The notes: generated by a model from the letters alone, not told the origin. Shown: positions 34,907 through 46,854, counted from the first letter of the stretch. The stretch: DNA of 64,000 nucleotides from Mixta tenebrionis (GCF_006517625.1 NZ_VHQI01000001.1:254180-318179); one strand, 5' to 3'. Translations and numbers: made by a program.

Positions 34907-35300
34907 AAGCATTTAACCAACGCATATTTTGTATTACTGTCCGATAACCATCTGCATCTGTAAAGGTGACGCCTCTGTGATCCCAGTAGGGGTTAAAAGA
35001 AACCACCCGGCGAAAACCAGCGTTGTCCATATCAGAACAGAGCCTGCTCCAGTTCTCCTCTTCCGGGATATAAAGAACTAAAAGATCTTCAGGAGATGAA
35101 GATGGCGTAAGCGGATGTTGGTGACACAGCGTAAATTCCAGATGCCAGGCAAGATCTTCCCGCCCCAGCATGCACCCGCTGAACCCCTGATGATCGGTGA
35201 AATCACCAAGTTTTTTTAAGCCCAAACCATTGCAGTACAGCTGACAGCTCTCTTCAAGCACGGTAACCGGGCGGGCGATTCTCAACTGTTGGAATTCCAT
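34905..35300 (-). CDS. VOC-family (glyoxalase/bleomycin-resistance fold) protein
   Basis: The 131-aa single protein has two beta-alpha-beta-beta-beta units: RIARPVTVLEESCQLYCNGLGLKKLGDF in the first half (given here in two parts, RIARPVTVLEES and CQLYCNGLGLKKLGDF) and MDNAGFRRV...DADGYRTVIQ in the second. It resembles YycE-like VOC proteins. AGGAGG lies 4 nt before the ATG. Possible metal ligands (HLE; final VIQN) are present but incomplete, so the substrate and activity are not assigned. Confidence 0.85.
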   Translation of the reverse strand: MEFQQLRIARPVTVLEESCQLYCNGLGLKKLGDFTDHQGFSGCMLGREDLAWHLEFTLCHQHPLTPSSSPEDLLVLYIPEEENWSRLCSDMDNAGFRRVVSFNPYWDHRGVTFTDADGYRTVIQNMRWLNA

Positions 35301-35857
35301 GCAGCCTCCTGACCTTTATTTGTTGTACAGTGTAGTTACGCATAGCTTTTTTGCTATCCCGCCTGTTTTTTGTACATAGTTAACAAGCGATAGATAATGG
35401 CTGCTAATAAGAATATGTACTAAACAGCCGTTCGTCTAAAACCAGATCAGGCTATTCTGTATCGCCGCCGCTTCGCGTATAGCTAAAAATAAACCAGCAT
35501 TGAGCGGCACAACGGCTGGCCCCGTCTGCAGCTAAAAAACAAAACCAGAACTAATTTATACAGCAGCTGACGCCACTTGCGGCTCAAAATAAACCTGAGT
35601 GAATCTGTACGCCTGCTCTCTTTACCTGTGGCTAAAAAATAAACCAGCTTTAATTTGTACAGCAACAGACGCTGCTTTATGACGTAGCGGTTATCAGAAA
35701 CTTCTACTTATGGTAGGATATATTTCCAGCCCGCACGACAAACAAAAAAACACATAATAGTTAAGTTAATTTAAATAGTTATCTCTTTTACTGTATTTAC
35801 TCATTATCAGTATGAGTAGCTTACAGGTTACAACACACAGCATGGAGTCACTGAAAG
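35301..35857. other. Intergenic region with degenerate 50-bp repeats
   Basis: A 557-bp AT-rich region upstream of the phosphoethanolamine-transferase-like gene. Besides the repeat array (35481-35680) it has AT-rich promoter-like DNA at 35740-35850 but no clear pair of hexamers. Confidence 0.5.
35481..35680. repeat. Four degenerate tandem repeats of 49-51 bp
   Basis: Copies start at 35481, 35530, 35581 and 35630. Each begins (A/G)GCT(A/C)AAAAA(T/C)AAACC and three continue with a (T)AATTTGTACAGC-like stretch. Divergence among copies is high. It is not CRISPR: there are no conserved repeat/unique spacer alternation and no cas genes. Confidence 0.75.
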
Positions 35858-37360
35858 TTGAAGTTCATTTCACATTTACGTAACTTTTTGGTTGTTTTAT
35901 ATCCATCAATATTACTTAATTATGCGATGGGATATGGCGGCGCTAAAGGTATTGATATTATTTTTATTGCGTTATTTTTAGTAACTATATCGCTTTATCC
36001 ACTGCTGCGTTTAATTATTTTAGTGCCGCTCTTTGCTTTAATCGCCATTTACTCTCCCACGGGCTACCTTTACGGTCCGCCCTCATTATCAATAATTGCG
36101 GCTCTGCTGCAAACGAATAAAAAAGAGTGCATTGAGTTTTTATATTCGGTGCCCTACATCTGTTATGCGCTGCCAGCGTTAGTTGTCTCATCCTGGCTCC
36201 TGCTGAAAAAAAATATTTTTAAATTCCACTACAGATCATATATTAAATATTTCCTTACGGTACTGTTGGTTATATTTATTGGCGTTTTAAGTTTCACTGG
36301 CAGGCTGGAAAAGATAAAAATTATCAATTTCTTTATCAGTATAAACAACTCAACGGCGACTTACCTGCAGCAAATTAAAAAATTAAGTGAGGGCAACGTT
36401 AATGCCCAATGGCAGATAGCGGAGACGGATAATCACTACGCTAATATTGTGGTGATTATTGGGGAAAGTATGCGTGCCGACTATATGTCTGTGTTCGGTT
36501 ATCCCTTACCCACGACACCATTTTTATCACAGGCTAACGGTACTTTTTATCGAAATTATATTTCTACCGCGCCAAATACCTTCCTTTCTTTACCCAGAGC
36601 CTTATCATTAAGCGATGGTGAAAACTTCGATATTTCTCATAATTTCGTTAACCTGGCGAAGCAGGCTGGTTTTGAAACCTTTTGGATCTCTAATCAGGGC
36701 ATGCTGGGTGATTTTGATTTACCCACCTCAAAACTGGCAATGTACAGCGATCATAAAATATTTTTAAAAAAAGGTGATTATGCCTCATCAGATATTGACG
36801 ATGTTGCGCTTCTTCCCCATTTACAAGCTATACTGGCCGCGAAAGATACGGGGAAAAGAGTTATCATTTTACATTTGATGGGTTCACACCCTCAATTTAA
36901 AAAAAGATTACACGGTAAAAAACCTTATTTCCATTACGCTAATGAGGATATCTCTGACTATATATCCACTTACAGAAATACAGACAGCCTGATTGGTTCA
37001 GCCTACACTATGCTAAAACAAACCGGTCAGCCTTTTAAATTATTTTATTTCTCCGATCACGGATTATCAAAAAGGACTATAGGCAACGCTGTTTACTTGC
37101 GTCATAGTTCGGCCACCAAACAGAACTATCATGTTCCTTTACTGATGCTTTCTGATGACGCCAGGGAAAGAAAATACGTTGATAAAGCTGTCAGCGCCTT
37201 TAATTTTATCTCCTTTTTCGCCGGGGAAACCGGCATCAAAGTCATAGCACCCAAGCTGCAAAGCTGGGACGATAACGCAAATGAAGTACAGGTTTTTAAT
37301 GGTAAAACCATGGTTCCCTATCATAGCTTAGCGGAAGACCCTGCGGTTATACCTGAATAA
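35858..37360 (+). CDS. Sulfatase-fold phosphoethanolamine transferase-like membrane enzyme
   Basis: The 500-aa protein has about five N-terminal membrane segments (to about residue 150) and a periplasmic alkaline-phosphatase/sulfatase-type domain. Visible are the metal-binding IIGESMRADYMSVFGY near 205, the presumed catalytic Thr in STAPNTFLSL, and a later YFSDHGLS metal site. This is the layout of EptA/EptC/OpgE-type enzymes that transfer phosphoethanolamine to LPS or glycans. The start is a TTG at 35858 with GGAG 10 nt upstream; the nearby ATG at 35842 is out of frame. The gene is AT-rich relative to the core. A glycosyltransferase follows 260 bp later, suggesting an envelope-modification pair. 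Confidence 0.85.
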   Translation: MKFISHLRNFLVVLYPSILLNYAMGYGGAKGIDIIFIALFLVTISLYPLLRLIILVPLFALIAIYSPTGYLYGPPSLSIIAALLQTNKKECIEFLYSVPYICYALPALVVSSWLLLKKNIFKFHYRSYIKYFLTVLLVIFIGVLSFTGRLEKIKIINFFISINNSTATYLQQIKKLSEGNVNAQWQIAETDNHYANIVVIIGESMRADYMSVFGYPLPTTPFLSQANGTFYRNYISTAPNTFLSLPRALSLSDGENFDISHNFVNLAKQAGFETFWISNQGMLGDFDLPTSKLAMYSDHKIFLKKGDYASSDIDDVALLPHLQAILAAKDTGKRVIILHLMGSHPQFKKRLHGKKPYFHYANEDISDYISTYRNTDSLIGSAYTMLKQTGQPFKLFYFSDHGLSKRTIGNAVYLRHSSATKQNYHVPLLMLSDDARERKYVDKAVSAFNFISFFAGETGIKVIAPKLQSWDDNANEVQVFNGKTMVPYHSLAEDPAVIPE

Positions 37361-37619
37361 GTTGATAAGCCAGGGACGGTTTATTGCTTTGAAACGATTC
37401 TACAGCACTTTTTTAGCACCTGCCGCCAGAGCCAGACACAGGCATCGCTATAAAAAGCGCAGCCCTTAAAGTAATCCGCAGAGCGGTTAGCACAGCAATA
37501 GCGCCTTACTGCAGGAGATCGCAGGCAGTAATAATTTATTGTATCAGCGCTGAATGTTCATTATACTCGCCGGTTACGGAAAAACATTTATTTCCCCCAG
37601 GCCAGGGCTACTGAAAAAT

Positions 37620-38375
37620 ATGAAGATATTCATTATTAATCTGGAAAATTCAGTCGCAAGACGTTTGCAAATGCAGAAGCAGATGAGCAATCTCGGCCTG
37701 CCCTTTGAATTTATTAAGGCTGTTGACGGCAGATTAATGTCCGATAAGCAAATTAAACAGGCGACCAGCATAATCAATTATGCTTTTTTGCCTGGAGAAA
37801 TAGGCTGTGCGCTAAGCCATCAGCTGGTCTACAAAAAAATGATCGACGATAATATTGATACGGCACTGATTTTGGAAGATGATGTCATTCTGCACGCCGA
37901 TACCGGCAACATTCTGGTAAACCTTAACCTGAGCAATAACAGGCCGGAGGTGGTTTTACTAAGCCGCGTTAATAAGTACCTGAAAAAACCCACCAGAAAT
38001 ATAACCGGCCATTACTCACTGCATAAAACGCATCAGGCAACCACTGCCCATAGTTATTTAATTAATAAACAAGCGGCGGAGTCGTTGCTCACACATCTTT
38101 ATCCTGTCTGGATGACGGCCGATAAATGGACATTTTTTGAAGAGCTGTCCCTGTTGACCGTTTATTCAGTCATCCCTCACCCTGTTTCTCTTTCTGAAGA
38201 GTCAAACAGCTCGACAATAAATATCAATAAAGGTAACTCTGATTTAGACCGGCAAAAAAAAGAAACCTGGCAAGAATTAATGTTAAAGCGTCCGCTCAAA
38301 GCTAAAATAAAACATCGCTACCGTCGTGCGGTTGTTCCTCTGTTCCATAAAATAACAGACCAGGGCAAGGGATAG
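37620..38375 (+). CDS. Glycosyltransferase family 25 (LOS/LPS biosynthesis type)
   Basis: The 251-aa GT25 enzyme begins MKIFIINLENSVARRLQMQK, the family's N-terminal hallmark. It has LPGEIGCALSHQLVYKKM and the nucleotide-sugar DxD-like LILEDDVIL near residue 90. It probably adds a galactose-like sugar to LPS core or a surface glycan. The ATG at 37620 fits the family start although the ribosome site is weak; an upstream ATG at 37554 would add 22 atypical residues. The gene is AT-rich like its neighbour. Confidence 0.85.
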   Translation: MKIFIINLENSVARRLQMQKQMSNLGLPFEFIKAVDGRLMSDKQIKQATSIINYAFLPGEIGCALSHQLVYKKMIDDNIDTALILEDDVILHADTGNILVNLNLSNNRPEVVLLSRVNKYLKKPTRNITGHYSLHKTHQATTAHSYLINKQAAESLLTHLYPVWMTADKWTFFEELSLLTVYSVIPHPVSLSEESNSSTININKGNSDLDRQKKETWQELMLKRPLKAKIKHRYRRAVVPLFHKITDQGKG

Positions 38376-38557
38376 TGATGAATTTTTCTACCCTTTATTA
38401 ACGCCCCGGCGCGTTAGCGTCAAAAAAAGCCGATGCCGTCGCTCCGGCGAAAAATTATATTATCACGCCTCAGCTAATGTTTCCTGTTAGCGCCCGGCAC
38501 GCATGCGGCAGAGAAATGAGTTAGTCTCTGTACGGATTAAAATGCCCGCATTCGCTG

Positions 38558-39538
38558 TTATGCCGGGTCATGTTGTCGCTCAACCAAATCAGGTCCTCGA
38601 AAGGCCCGGCGCCATTCGCTGGGACTTACGCTGAATTTTGACTTAAAGCTTTGGCGGAATGAAACCGGTGACTGAAATCCGGCCATCTCGGCGACTTTTT
38701 CAATGCTGTGATCGGTCGTCTCCAGCAGTTCCTGGCTTCGCTGAAGCCGTTCCGCGTTAATCCAGTCTCCCGGCGTGGTACCGGTGGCCTTCAGGAAGTG
38801 ACGCGTCAGCGTTCGCCGGCTCATGCTGACAAATCCGGCCAGAGAATCCAGCTTGTGAGGTTTGTCCAGATTGCGGCGCAGATAATCCATTAATTGATTC
38901 ATTTTGCCGTCCCGCGAGGTTTCCGGAACCGGACGCTCTATAAACTGCGCCTGGCCGCCCTCCCGGTAAGGCGGAACCACCATCCTTCGGGCCACCCGGT
39001 TGGCAACGGCCGAACCGTAATGCTCCCGGATAATATTAAGACAGCAGTCTATGCCAGCCGCTGTACCGGCTGAGGTAATCAGCCGCTCATCACTGGTATA
39101 TAAGGAGTTGCTATCCAGGTGAACTGCAGGGAAACGTTCAAGGAAGTCCGCTTCATATTCCCAGTGTGTGGCAGCCCGGCGCTCATTGAGCAAACCAGCG
39201 TAGGCCAGTACATAAGTCCCTAAGCAAAGACCTACCACCTCTGCGCCGCGCTGCCATGCGCTAATGAGCGCATCAAGCAGAGCCTGTGAAGGCCTTTCTT
39301 CCGGTTGATTCCAGTAGGGCACGATAACGATGTCTGCAACATCAAGCCTGTCCAAACCGTGCTCGACTTTGACAGACAGCCCAGGATCAGACATGACTAA
39401 AGCTGGTTTTTCAGCACAGATTTCCACACGGAATAAATCCGGCTGCGGCATAGACTGCCCAAAAATAATACAGGGTACGGAAAAGTGAAACGGGCTGAAT
39501 CCATCTGTGGCAAGCACGGCTACTGTTAGTGCAGACAT
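38558..39538 (-). CDS. GlxA-family AraC-type regulator (DJ-1/PfpI + HTH)
   Basis: This 326-aa regulator has an N-terminal DJ-1/PfpI-like domain (nucleophile-elbow region VVGLCLGTYVLAYAGLL near residue 120) and a C-terminal AraC HTH pair (LDSLAGFVSMSRRTLTRHF; SIEKVAEMAGFQSPVSFRQ). Such GlxA-type proteins usually activate catabolic genes. The ATG at 39538 is the likely start, although no good Shine-Dalgarno is seen. It lies downstream of the MBL hydrolase on the same strand, 106 bp apart, so the two may be functionally linked. Confidence 0.9.
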   Translation of the reverse strand: MSALTVAVLATDGFSPFHFSVPCIIFGQSMPQPDLFRVEICAEKPALVMSDPGLSVKVEHGLDRLDVADIVIVPYWNQPEERPSQALLDALISAWQRGAEVVGLCLGTYVLAYAGLLNERRAATHWEYEADFLERFPAVHLDSNSLYTSDERLITSAGTAAGIDCCLNIIREHYGSAVANRVARRMVVPPYREGGQAQFIERPVPETSRDGKMNQLMDYLRRNLDKPHKLDSLAGFVSMSRRTLTRHFLKATGTTPGDWINAERLQRSQELLETTDHSIEKVAEMAGFQSPVSFRQSFKSKFSVSPSEWRRAFRGPDLVERQHDPA

Positions 39539-39644
39539 AAAATTAATTTTACCGTAAATGATGGCCGCCGTGAGAACGCTGGCGGGTACGCTGACCAAAA
39601 GAGAGCAAATAATAACAGCGAATGCCGCTACTCAGGCAGAGCGG

Positions 39645-40427
39645 TTAACAGAAATCCATTGTCTCACCGTCTGCTGGAATCAAGACTTTGTCTTCAATGC
39701 CGTGCTCAAGCGTAAACTCACGCAGCTCTGCGCGGGTCAGCAGGCAATGGTTAATCGACTCCATATGAGAAGCAACGATCGTCGCAGCCGGCAGCATCTT
39801 AAGCGTGCGCAGCGTGTCTTCTTTACCCATAATGATCGGGCCATAAAGGTCGTTAACCGCATAGCCGGCGTTCAGCACCACAATATCGGGCTGGAAGCGC
39901 TGCAGGCTTTTTGCATAAGATTTTACCCAGACGGTATCGCCGGCAATATAGAGTGTTTTCTCATCATGATGCGTAAATACCAGGCCGCAAGCATCTCCCA
40001 GTAAACCGCCCCATTCAGCATCCGCGTACAGTTCATTGCTACCATGCTGACCGTCAGTTTTGTATATCGTTAGGCCATCTACAAAATGGTTTTCATCTTT
40101 CAGCACGCGGATATTGAGGAACTCCTGAGATCGGAGCAGCGCCGCATCGTTCTCATCCTGCGTATAGATGAGCATGTTTTTAGGCACGGCCTGCTGCGCC
40201 GCTTCATCCCAGTGATCGGTATGCGTATGCGTCAGGATAACGGCATCAACGGCCAGCAAATCCTCTACCGCTACAGGCAGTTCTACCATAGGGTTACGTA
40301 GGTGCGGACGTGCATTTCCCGCAAAACCGTCCCAGGCATCTTTGTCCGCCAGCATCGGATCGATGAGAAATCTCTTACCCGCATATTCCAGTACGAGCGT
40401 AGCATTGCGGATTTGCGTTATCTTCAT
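39645..40427 (-). CDS. MBL-fold metallohydrolase (UlaG-like)
   Basis: The 260-aa cytoplasmic metallo-beta-lactamase-fold enzyme begins MKITQIRNATLVLEYAGKRF. The metal motif HTHTDHWD is near residue 66 and a further Asp site is in LYIAGDTVW. ASHMESINH supplies a late His. It resembles UlaG-like lactonases, but the substrate is not deduced. It is next to the GlxA-type regulator, which might control it. Confidence 0.88.
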   Translation of the reverse strand: MKITQIRNATLVLEYAGKRFLIDPMLADKDAWDGFAGNARPHLRNPMVELPVAVEDLLAVDAVILTHTHTDHWDEAAQQAVPKNMLIYTQDENDAALLRSQEFLNIRVLKDENHFVDGLTIYKTDGQHGSNELYADAEWGGLLGDACGLVFTHHDEKTLYIAGDTVWVKSYAKSLQRFQPDIVVLNAGYAVNDLYGPIIMGKEDTLRTLKMLPAATIVASHMESINHCLLTRAELREFTLEHGIEDKVLIPADGETMDFC

Positions 40428-40783
40428 TATTACTCCAGTTATTGGTCAGATTTTAAGCCTCAGCCAGTTTTCGATTAGCAAGCATTATGGCTGCGAGTGG
40501 ATCTACTATATGAAGTGAAGGAAGAAAGCCGTGACATGCTCTCAGGTCATTAGTCGATGAAATCGGGTCAAATAAAAGCGATCGGCCGGGCCGTCACGAT
40601 TATGAGGCTGTTTGGCTGGACTTTAGAAGACGTAGCGGCAAGATGCAGGGACTATGCCGTAAACCCCTGGCCGCTCCCTTTTTCGCGCCGCTTCGCAGGC
40701 GGAACGCGGCGCACAGGTAAAAACCCGCACGCACACACTGAATTTCAGCATGGCTCGCGATGCTGCCAATATTGACTGGGGAA
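40428..40783. other. Intergenic region left of integrase remnant
   Basis: A 72-codon plus-strand frame (40557-40775) has no ribosome site and no recognisable domain. This stretch may be remains of the prophage whose integrase tail follows, but that is not shown by the sequence. Confidence 0.35.
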
Positions 40784-40930
40784 ACAGAGCGCCTGCAACG
40801 TTCGCTGGCGGAACAACTATACGAAAAACAGGGCGTAGATACGCAAAAACTACCCGGTCATAAATCGGTACAGCAAACGGCAAAATACCATGACGATCGC
40901 GGTAAGGGCTGGATGAAAATAGCGCTCTAA
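40784..40930 (+). pseudogene. Phage integrase (tyrosine recombinase) C-terminal remnant
   Basis: An open frame of about 48 codons ends in TAA and encodes the last part of a P2/lambda-type integrase: RSLAEQLYEKQGVDTQKL, then PGHKSVQQTAKYHDDRGKGW. The LGHKS box (here PGHKS) and the catalytic Tyr in the AKYHD context are visible. The upstream catalytic residues are absent. It is convergent with icd, 107 bp from its stop. E. coli e14 and phage 21 insert at the 3' end of icd in this arrangement, so this is likely a fossil of an icd-site prophage. Confidence 0.8.
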
Positions 40931-40985
40931 AGCGGATTTTTTTAGATGGTTGTGGGGAATTTTGGGGGAAGAAATACAAATAAGG

Positions 40986-41019
40986 AAGCCAACATAAATT
41001 CAATACCTTATGTTGGCTT
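40986..41019 (-). terminator. Terminator of icd
   Basis: AAGCCAACATAA and TTATGTTGGCTT pair over 12 bp with a 10-nt loop. T-rich DNA follows on the minus strand. It lies just after the icd stop codon. Confidence 0.75.
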
Positions 41020-41037
41020 GACGTTACTAACCAGTCA

Positions 41038-42291
41038 TTACATATTGCTGATAATCGCGTCGCCAAACTCTGAACATTTCAGTAGCTTAGCGCCTTCCAT
41101 CAGGCGTTCGAAGTCATAGGTTACGGTTTTGGCGTTAATGGCACCGCTCATGCCCTTAACAATCAGGTCGGCGGCTTCCTTCCAACCCATATGGCGCAGC
41201 ATCATCTCCGCGGAGAGAATAACGGAACCGGGGTTCACTTTATCCTGGCCGGCATATTTTGGCGCGGTGCCGTGCGTAGCTTCAAACAGCGCGCATTCAT
41301 CACCGATATTAGCGCCAGGTGCGATGCCGATACCGCCAACCTGCGCCGCCAGGGCGTCGGAAATGTAATCGCCGTTCAGGTTCATACAGGCAATAACGTC
41401 ATATTCCGCCGGACGCAGCAGAATCTGCTGCAGGAAGGCGTCAGCAATCACGTCTTTAATGACGATCTCTTTGCCGCTGTTCGGGTTCTTGATTTTCACC
41501 CAGGGACCGCCGTCCAGCAGCTCACCACCAAACTCTTCGCGCGCCAGCTGGTAGCCCCAGTCTTTAAAGGCGCCTTCGGTGAACTTCATGATGTTGCCTT
41601 TGTGCACCAGCGTGACAGAATCACGATCGTTGGTGATGGCGTATTCAATCGCCGCACGTACCAGGCGTTTAGTCCCCTCTTCCGAGCAAGGCTTCACGCC
41701 GATGCCGCACTGCTGCGGGAAGCGGATTTTGCTGACGCCCATCTCTTCACGCAGGAACTTGATCACTTTATCCGCTTCCGGCGTACCCGCTTTCCACTCG
41801 ATACCCGCATAAATGTCTTCGCTGTTTTCACGGAAGATCACCATATCGGTATCCTGCGGGCGCTTCACCGGGCTTGGAGTGCCCTGGTAGTAACGTACCG
41901 GACGCAGACAGATATAGAGATCCAGCTGCTGACGCAGGGCAACGTTCAGAGAGCGAATTCCGCCGCCGACCGGGGTGGTAAGCGGGCCTTTAATGGCAAC
42001 GCGATAATCCTTAATCAGGTCAAGGGTTTCTTCCGGCAGCCATACGTCCGGGCCGTACACCTGAGTCGATTTCTCACCGGTGTAAATTTCCATCCAGGAA
42101 ATTTTTCGCTCGCCGCCGTAGGCTTTTTTCACGGCGGCATCAACCACTTTGATCATCACTGGCGATACGTCTACGCCGATGCCGTCACCTTCAATATAAG
42201 GGATGATGGGATTAGCAGGCACAACCAGTTTGCCCTGATCGTCAAGAGTGATTTTCTGACCTTCCGCCGGAACAACTACTTTGCTTTCCAT
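41038..42291 (-). CDS. icd: NADP+-dependent isocitrate dehydrogenase
   Basis: This 417-aa TCA-cycle enzyme converts isocitrate to 2-oxoglutarate and CO2 and makes NADPH. The regulatory phosphorylation serine of the AceK switch is in [13 protein letters not shown] (Ser114). It matches E. coli Icd along its length, including the C-terminus [19 protein letters not shown] precedes the ATG. The intact 3' end next to an integrase remnant suggests past use as a phage attachment site. Divergent from rluE. Confidence 0.97.
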   Translation of the reverse strand: MESKVVVPAEGQKITLDDQGKLVVPANPIIPYIEGDGIGVDVSPVMIKVVDAAVKKAYGGERKISWMEIYTGEKSTQVYGPDVWLPEETLDLIKDYRVAIKGPLTTPVGGGIRSLNVALRQQLDLYICLRPVRYYQGTPSPVKRPQDTDMVIFRENSEDIYAGIEWKAGTPEADKVIKFLREEMGVSKIRFPQQCGIGVKPCSEEGTKRLVRAAIEYAITNDRDSVTLVHKGNIMKFTEGAFKDWGYQLAREEFGGELLDGGPWVKIKNPNSGKEIVIKDVIADAFLQQILLRPAEYDVIACMNLNGDYISDALAAQVGGIGIAPGANIGDECALFEATHGTAPKYAGQDKVNPGSVILSAEMMLRHMGWKEAADLIVKGMSGAINAKTVTYDFERLMEGAKLLKCSEFGDAIISNM

Positions 42292-42388
42292 TAACCTCTC
42301 CTTCGAGCGCTTTTTTGTTAATGATTTGTAAGATGCGCGTCAATACTACTTGAATATTGCCGCCACGCCAATCATCTCAATTTCGCGT

Positions 42389-42394
42389 TATAAT
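42389..42394 (+). promoter_or_regulatory. Probable -10 element for rluE
   Basis: A perfect TATAAT lies 28 bp before the rluE start codon. No good -35 hexamer is at the usual distance. Confidence 0.5.
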
Positions 42395-42422
42395 GCGCTC
42401 ATTAACCCTAAGTGCAAAGCTC

Positions 42423-43049
42423 ATGCGTAAAACTGTCGTTAAGAATCACAACGTTAAACGATTCAGCCGCGCCTCTGCGCCCTCTGCAATACGCAGGGGG
42501 CCGCGGCGCGTGATTATTTTTAACAAGCCCTATGATGTGCTGCCGCAGTTCACCGATGAGGCAGGCCGCGCCACGCTAAAAGATTATATTGCGGTTAGCG
42601 AGGTGTACGCCGCGGGCCGTCTCGACCGCGACAGCGAAGGCCTGATGGTGCTGACCAACGATGGCGCGCTGCAGGCGAAGCTGACCCAGCCCGGCAAGCG
42701 CACCGGTAAAATTTATTACGTGCAGGTAGAAGGCGAACCGGACGAAGCGGCGCTTGATGCGCTGCGAAATGGCGTTAATCTGAAAGATGGCCCTACCCTG
42801 CCTGCCGGAGTGGAGAAAGTTGCCGAGCCGGAGTGGCTCTGGCCGCGCCAGCCGCCGATTCGCCAGCGTAAATCGATCCCGGTCAGCTGGCTGAAAATCA
42901 CGCTGTATGAAGGACGCAACCGCCAGGTACGGCGCATGACCGCGCACGTCGGCTATCCGACGCTGCGCCTGATCCGCTACGCCATGGCGGCGCTAACGCT
43001 GGATGGGCTGGCGCCGGGCGAATGGCGCGACGTCAGCGACGCAGTTTAA
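42423..43049 (+). CDS. rluE: 23S rRNA pseudouridine(2457) synthase RluE
   Basis: The 208-aa RsuA-family pseudouridine synthase modifies U2457 of 23S rRNA. The catalytic Asp is in [19 protein letters not shown], and [19 protein letters not shown] and [15 protein letters not shown] are family hallmarks. It lacks an S4 domain, as RluE does. The ATG at 42423 matches the conserved start; the upstream frame is not conserved. nudJ follows 17 bp later, as in E. coli. Confidence 0.94.
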   Translation: MRKTVVKNHNVKRFSRASAPSAIRRGPRRVIIFNKPYDVLPQFTDEAGRATLKDYIAVSEVYAAGRLDRDSEGLMVLTNDGALQAKLTQPGKRTGKIYYVQVEGEPDEAALDALRNGVNLKDGPTLPAGVEKVAEPEWLWPRQPPIRQRKSIPVSWLKITLYEGRNRQVRRMTAHVGYPTLRLIRYAMAALTLDGLAPGEWRDVSDAV

Positions 43050-43066
43050 CGGGTAAGGAGCCGCGC

Positions 43067-43504
43067 ATGTATAAACCCCACGTTACCGTCGCCTGTATGG
43101 TACAGGCGGAAGGCGAACTGCTGGTGGTAGAAGAGATGGTTAACGGCAAAGCCACCTGGAATCAGCCCGCCGGACATCTGGAGGCGGAAGAGAGCCTGTT
43201 GCAGGCGGCCAGCCGCGAGCTGTATGAAGAAACCGGCATTCAGGCGGAGATGGAACATTTTCTCGGCGTGCAGCAGTGGACCGCGCCGGATAACACGCCT
43301 TTTATCCGCTTCCTGTTCGCCGTCGATCTGCCCAGCCGTCAGGCTACTGAGCCGCAGGACGGCGATATCGAGCGCTGCTGGTGGCTGCCGCCGCAGCAGA
43401 TTCTGGCTGCGGATAAGCTACGATCGCCGCTGGTAGCGGAAAGCGTGCGCATCTGGCAAAGCGGCGCGCGTTATCCGCTCTCTCTGCTGCGCTTTTATCG
43501 ATAA
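43067..43504 (+). CDS. nudJ: Nudix phosphatase NudJ
   Basis: The 145-aa Nudix hydrolase has a complete box GX5EX7REUXEEXGU at residues 36-58 (GHLEAEE ... RELYEETGI). E. coli NudJ (YmfB) hydrolyses hydroxymethyl-pyrimidine pyrophosphate and other nucleoside di/triphosphates. AAGGAG lies 6 nt before the ATG at 43067, which excludes the longer upstream frame. It lies between rluE and mnmA in the conserved order. Confidence 0.94.
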   Translation: MYKPHVTVACMVQAEGELLVVEEMVNGKATWNQPAGHLEAEESLLQAASRELYEETGIQAEMEHFLGVQQWTAPDNTPFIRFLFAVDLPSRQATEPQDGDIERCWWLPPQQILAADKLRSPLVAESVRIWQSGARYPLSLLRFYR

Positions 43505-43557
43505 TGGCCTTCCGCCGCGCCAGGGCGCGCGGCGGGGATGCGCCCCCGGCCGACGCG

Positions 43558-43566
43558 TGCTAGAAT
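43558..43566 (+). promoter_or_regulatory. Extended -10 promoter candidate for mnmA
   Basis: TGC-TAGAAT (extended -10) lies 36 bp before the mnmA ATG. A clear -35 is not evident, as is common with extended -10 promoters. Confidence 0.45.
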
Positions 43567-43602
43567 ACGCCGCCTGTTTTCGTTCCTTGTCGTGAGTGTG
43601 TC

Positions 43603-44715
43603 ATGTCTGACAACAGCCAGAAAAAAGTGATCGTCGGGATGTCCGGCGGCGTTGATTCCTCCGTTTCCGCCTGGTTACTGCAGCAGCAGGGCTATCAGGT
43701 GGAAGGCTTATTTATGAAAAACTGGGAAGAGGACGACGGCGAAGAGTATTGTACCGCCGCGGACGATCTGGCCGATGCCCAGGCAGTTTGCGACAAACTT
43801 GGTATGAAGCTGCATAAGGTTAACTTCGCCGCTGAATACTGGGATAACGTTTTTGAGCATTTCCTTGCCGAATATAAGGCAGGCCGCACGCCGAATCCGG
43901 ATATTCTTTGCAATAAAGAGATCAAATTTAAAGCCTTCCTTGAGTTCGCCGCCGAAGATCTCGGCGCCGATTATATCGCTACCGGCCACTATGTGCGCCG
44001 TCAGGAGAGCCACGGCCGCAGTCAGCTGCTGCGCGGCCTCGATGGTAATAAAGATCAGAGCTACTTCCTCTACACGCTCAGCCACCGGCAGATCGCCCAA
44101 AGCCTGTTTCCGGTCGGCGAGCTTGCCAAACCGGAGGTGCGCCGCATCGCCGAAGAGCTGGATCTGGTCACGGCGAAGAAAAAAGATTCCACCGGCATCT
44201 GCTTTATCGGCGAACGTAAATTCCGCGATTTCCTTGGACGCTACCTGCCCGCCCAGCCCGGCCCGATTGTCACCGTTGACGGCCTGACCGTCGGCGAACA
44301 TCAGGGGCTGATGTATCACACGCTGGGGCAGCGTAAAGGGTTAGGGATCGGCGGCCTGAAAGAGAGCAACGACGATCCCTGGTACGTGGTAGACAAAGAT
44401 GTCGCCAGCAATCGCCTGATTGTCGCACAGGGCGCCGATCATCCGCGTCTGATGTCCGTAGGGCTGATTGCGCAGCAGCTGCACTGGGTGGATCGTGAGA
44501 CGCTACGCGCGCCGCTGTCGTGCGTAGTGAAAACACGCTACCGTCAGGAAGATATTCCCTGCGTGATAACGCCGCTGGATGACGATCGCATCGAAGTTCG
44601 CTTTGCACAGCCGGTAGCCGCCGTCACTCCAGGCCAGTCTGCGGTGTTCTATCTGGGCGAGGTTTGTCTCGGCGGCGGCATTATTGAGCAGCGCCTGCCG
44701 CTGGTACAGGCGTAG
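43603..44715 (+). CDS. mnmA: tRNA-specific 2-thiouridylase MnmA
   Basis: The 370-aa enzyme 2-thiolates U34 of tRNA Lys/Glu/Gln using sulfur from the Tus relay. The PP-loop GMSGGVDSS is at 12-20. The two catalytic cysteines are Cys103 (NPDILCN) and Cys200 ([12 protein letters not shown]). It is full length. hflD follows 38 bp downstream, as in E. coli. Confidence 0.97.
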   Translation: MSDNSQKKVIVGMSGGVDSSVSAWLLQQQGYQVEGLFMKNWEEDDGEEYCTAADDLADAQAVCDKLGMKLHKVNFAAEYWDNVFEHFLAEYKAGRTPNPDILCNKEIKFKAFLEFAAEDLGADYIATGHYVRRQESHGRSQLLRGLDGNKDQSYFLYTLSHRQIAQSLFPVGELAKPEVRRIAEELDLVTAKKKDSTGICFIGERKFRDFLGRYLPAQPGPIVTVDGLTVGEHQGLMYHTLGQRKGLGIGGLKESNDDPWYVVDKDVASNRLIVAQGADHPRLMSVGLIAQQLHWVDRETLRAPLSCVVKTRYRQEDIPCVITPLDDDRIEVRFAQPVAAVTPGQSAVFYLGEVCLGGGIIEQRLPLVQA

Positions 44716-44753
44716 CGGCGCGTGCGGCTTACGACGAGTATACAGGAGTAACC

Positions 44754-46813
<2,060 letters not shown>

Positions 46814-46820
46814 GCCGCTT

Positions 46821-46854
46821 TCCCGGACGACGAGAAGCAGCCGTTCGTCCGGGA
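46821..46854 (+). terminator. Inverted repeat after purB
   Basis: TCCCGGACGA and TCGTCCGGGA pair over 10 bp with a 14-nt loop. There is no T run, so Rho-independent termination is uncertain. Confidence 0.45.

Noticed and set aside
35481-35680. Possible CRISPR array
   Set aside because: Units are degenerate throughout with no unique spacers and no cas genes nearby.
35755-35790. PmrA-box-like TTAAG repeat before the phosphoethanolamine-transferase-like gene
   Set aside because: Spacing and the second half-site do not fit the consensus; AT-rich chance match likely.
41191-42294. 367-codon plus-strand frame opposite icd
   Set aside because: Exact antisense of a conserved gene with no independent evidence.
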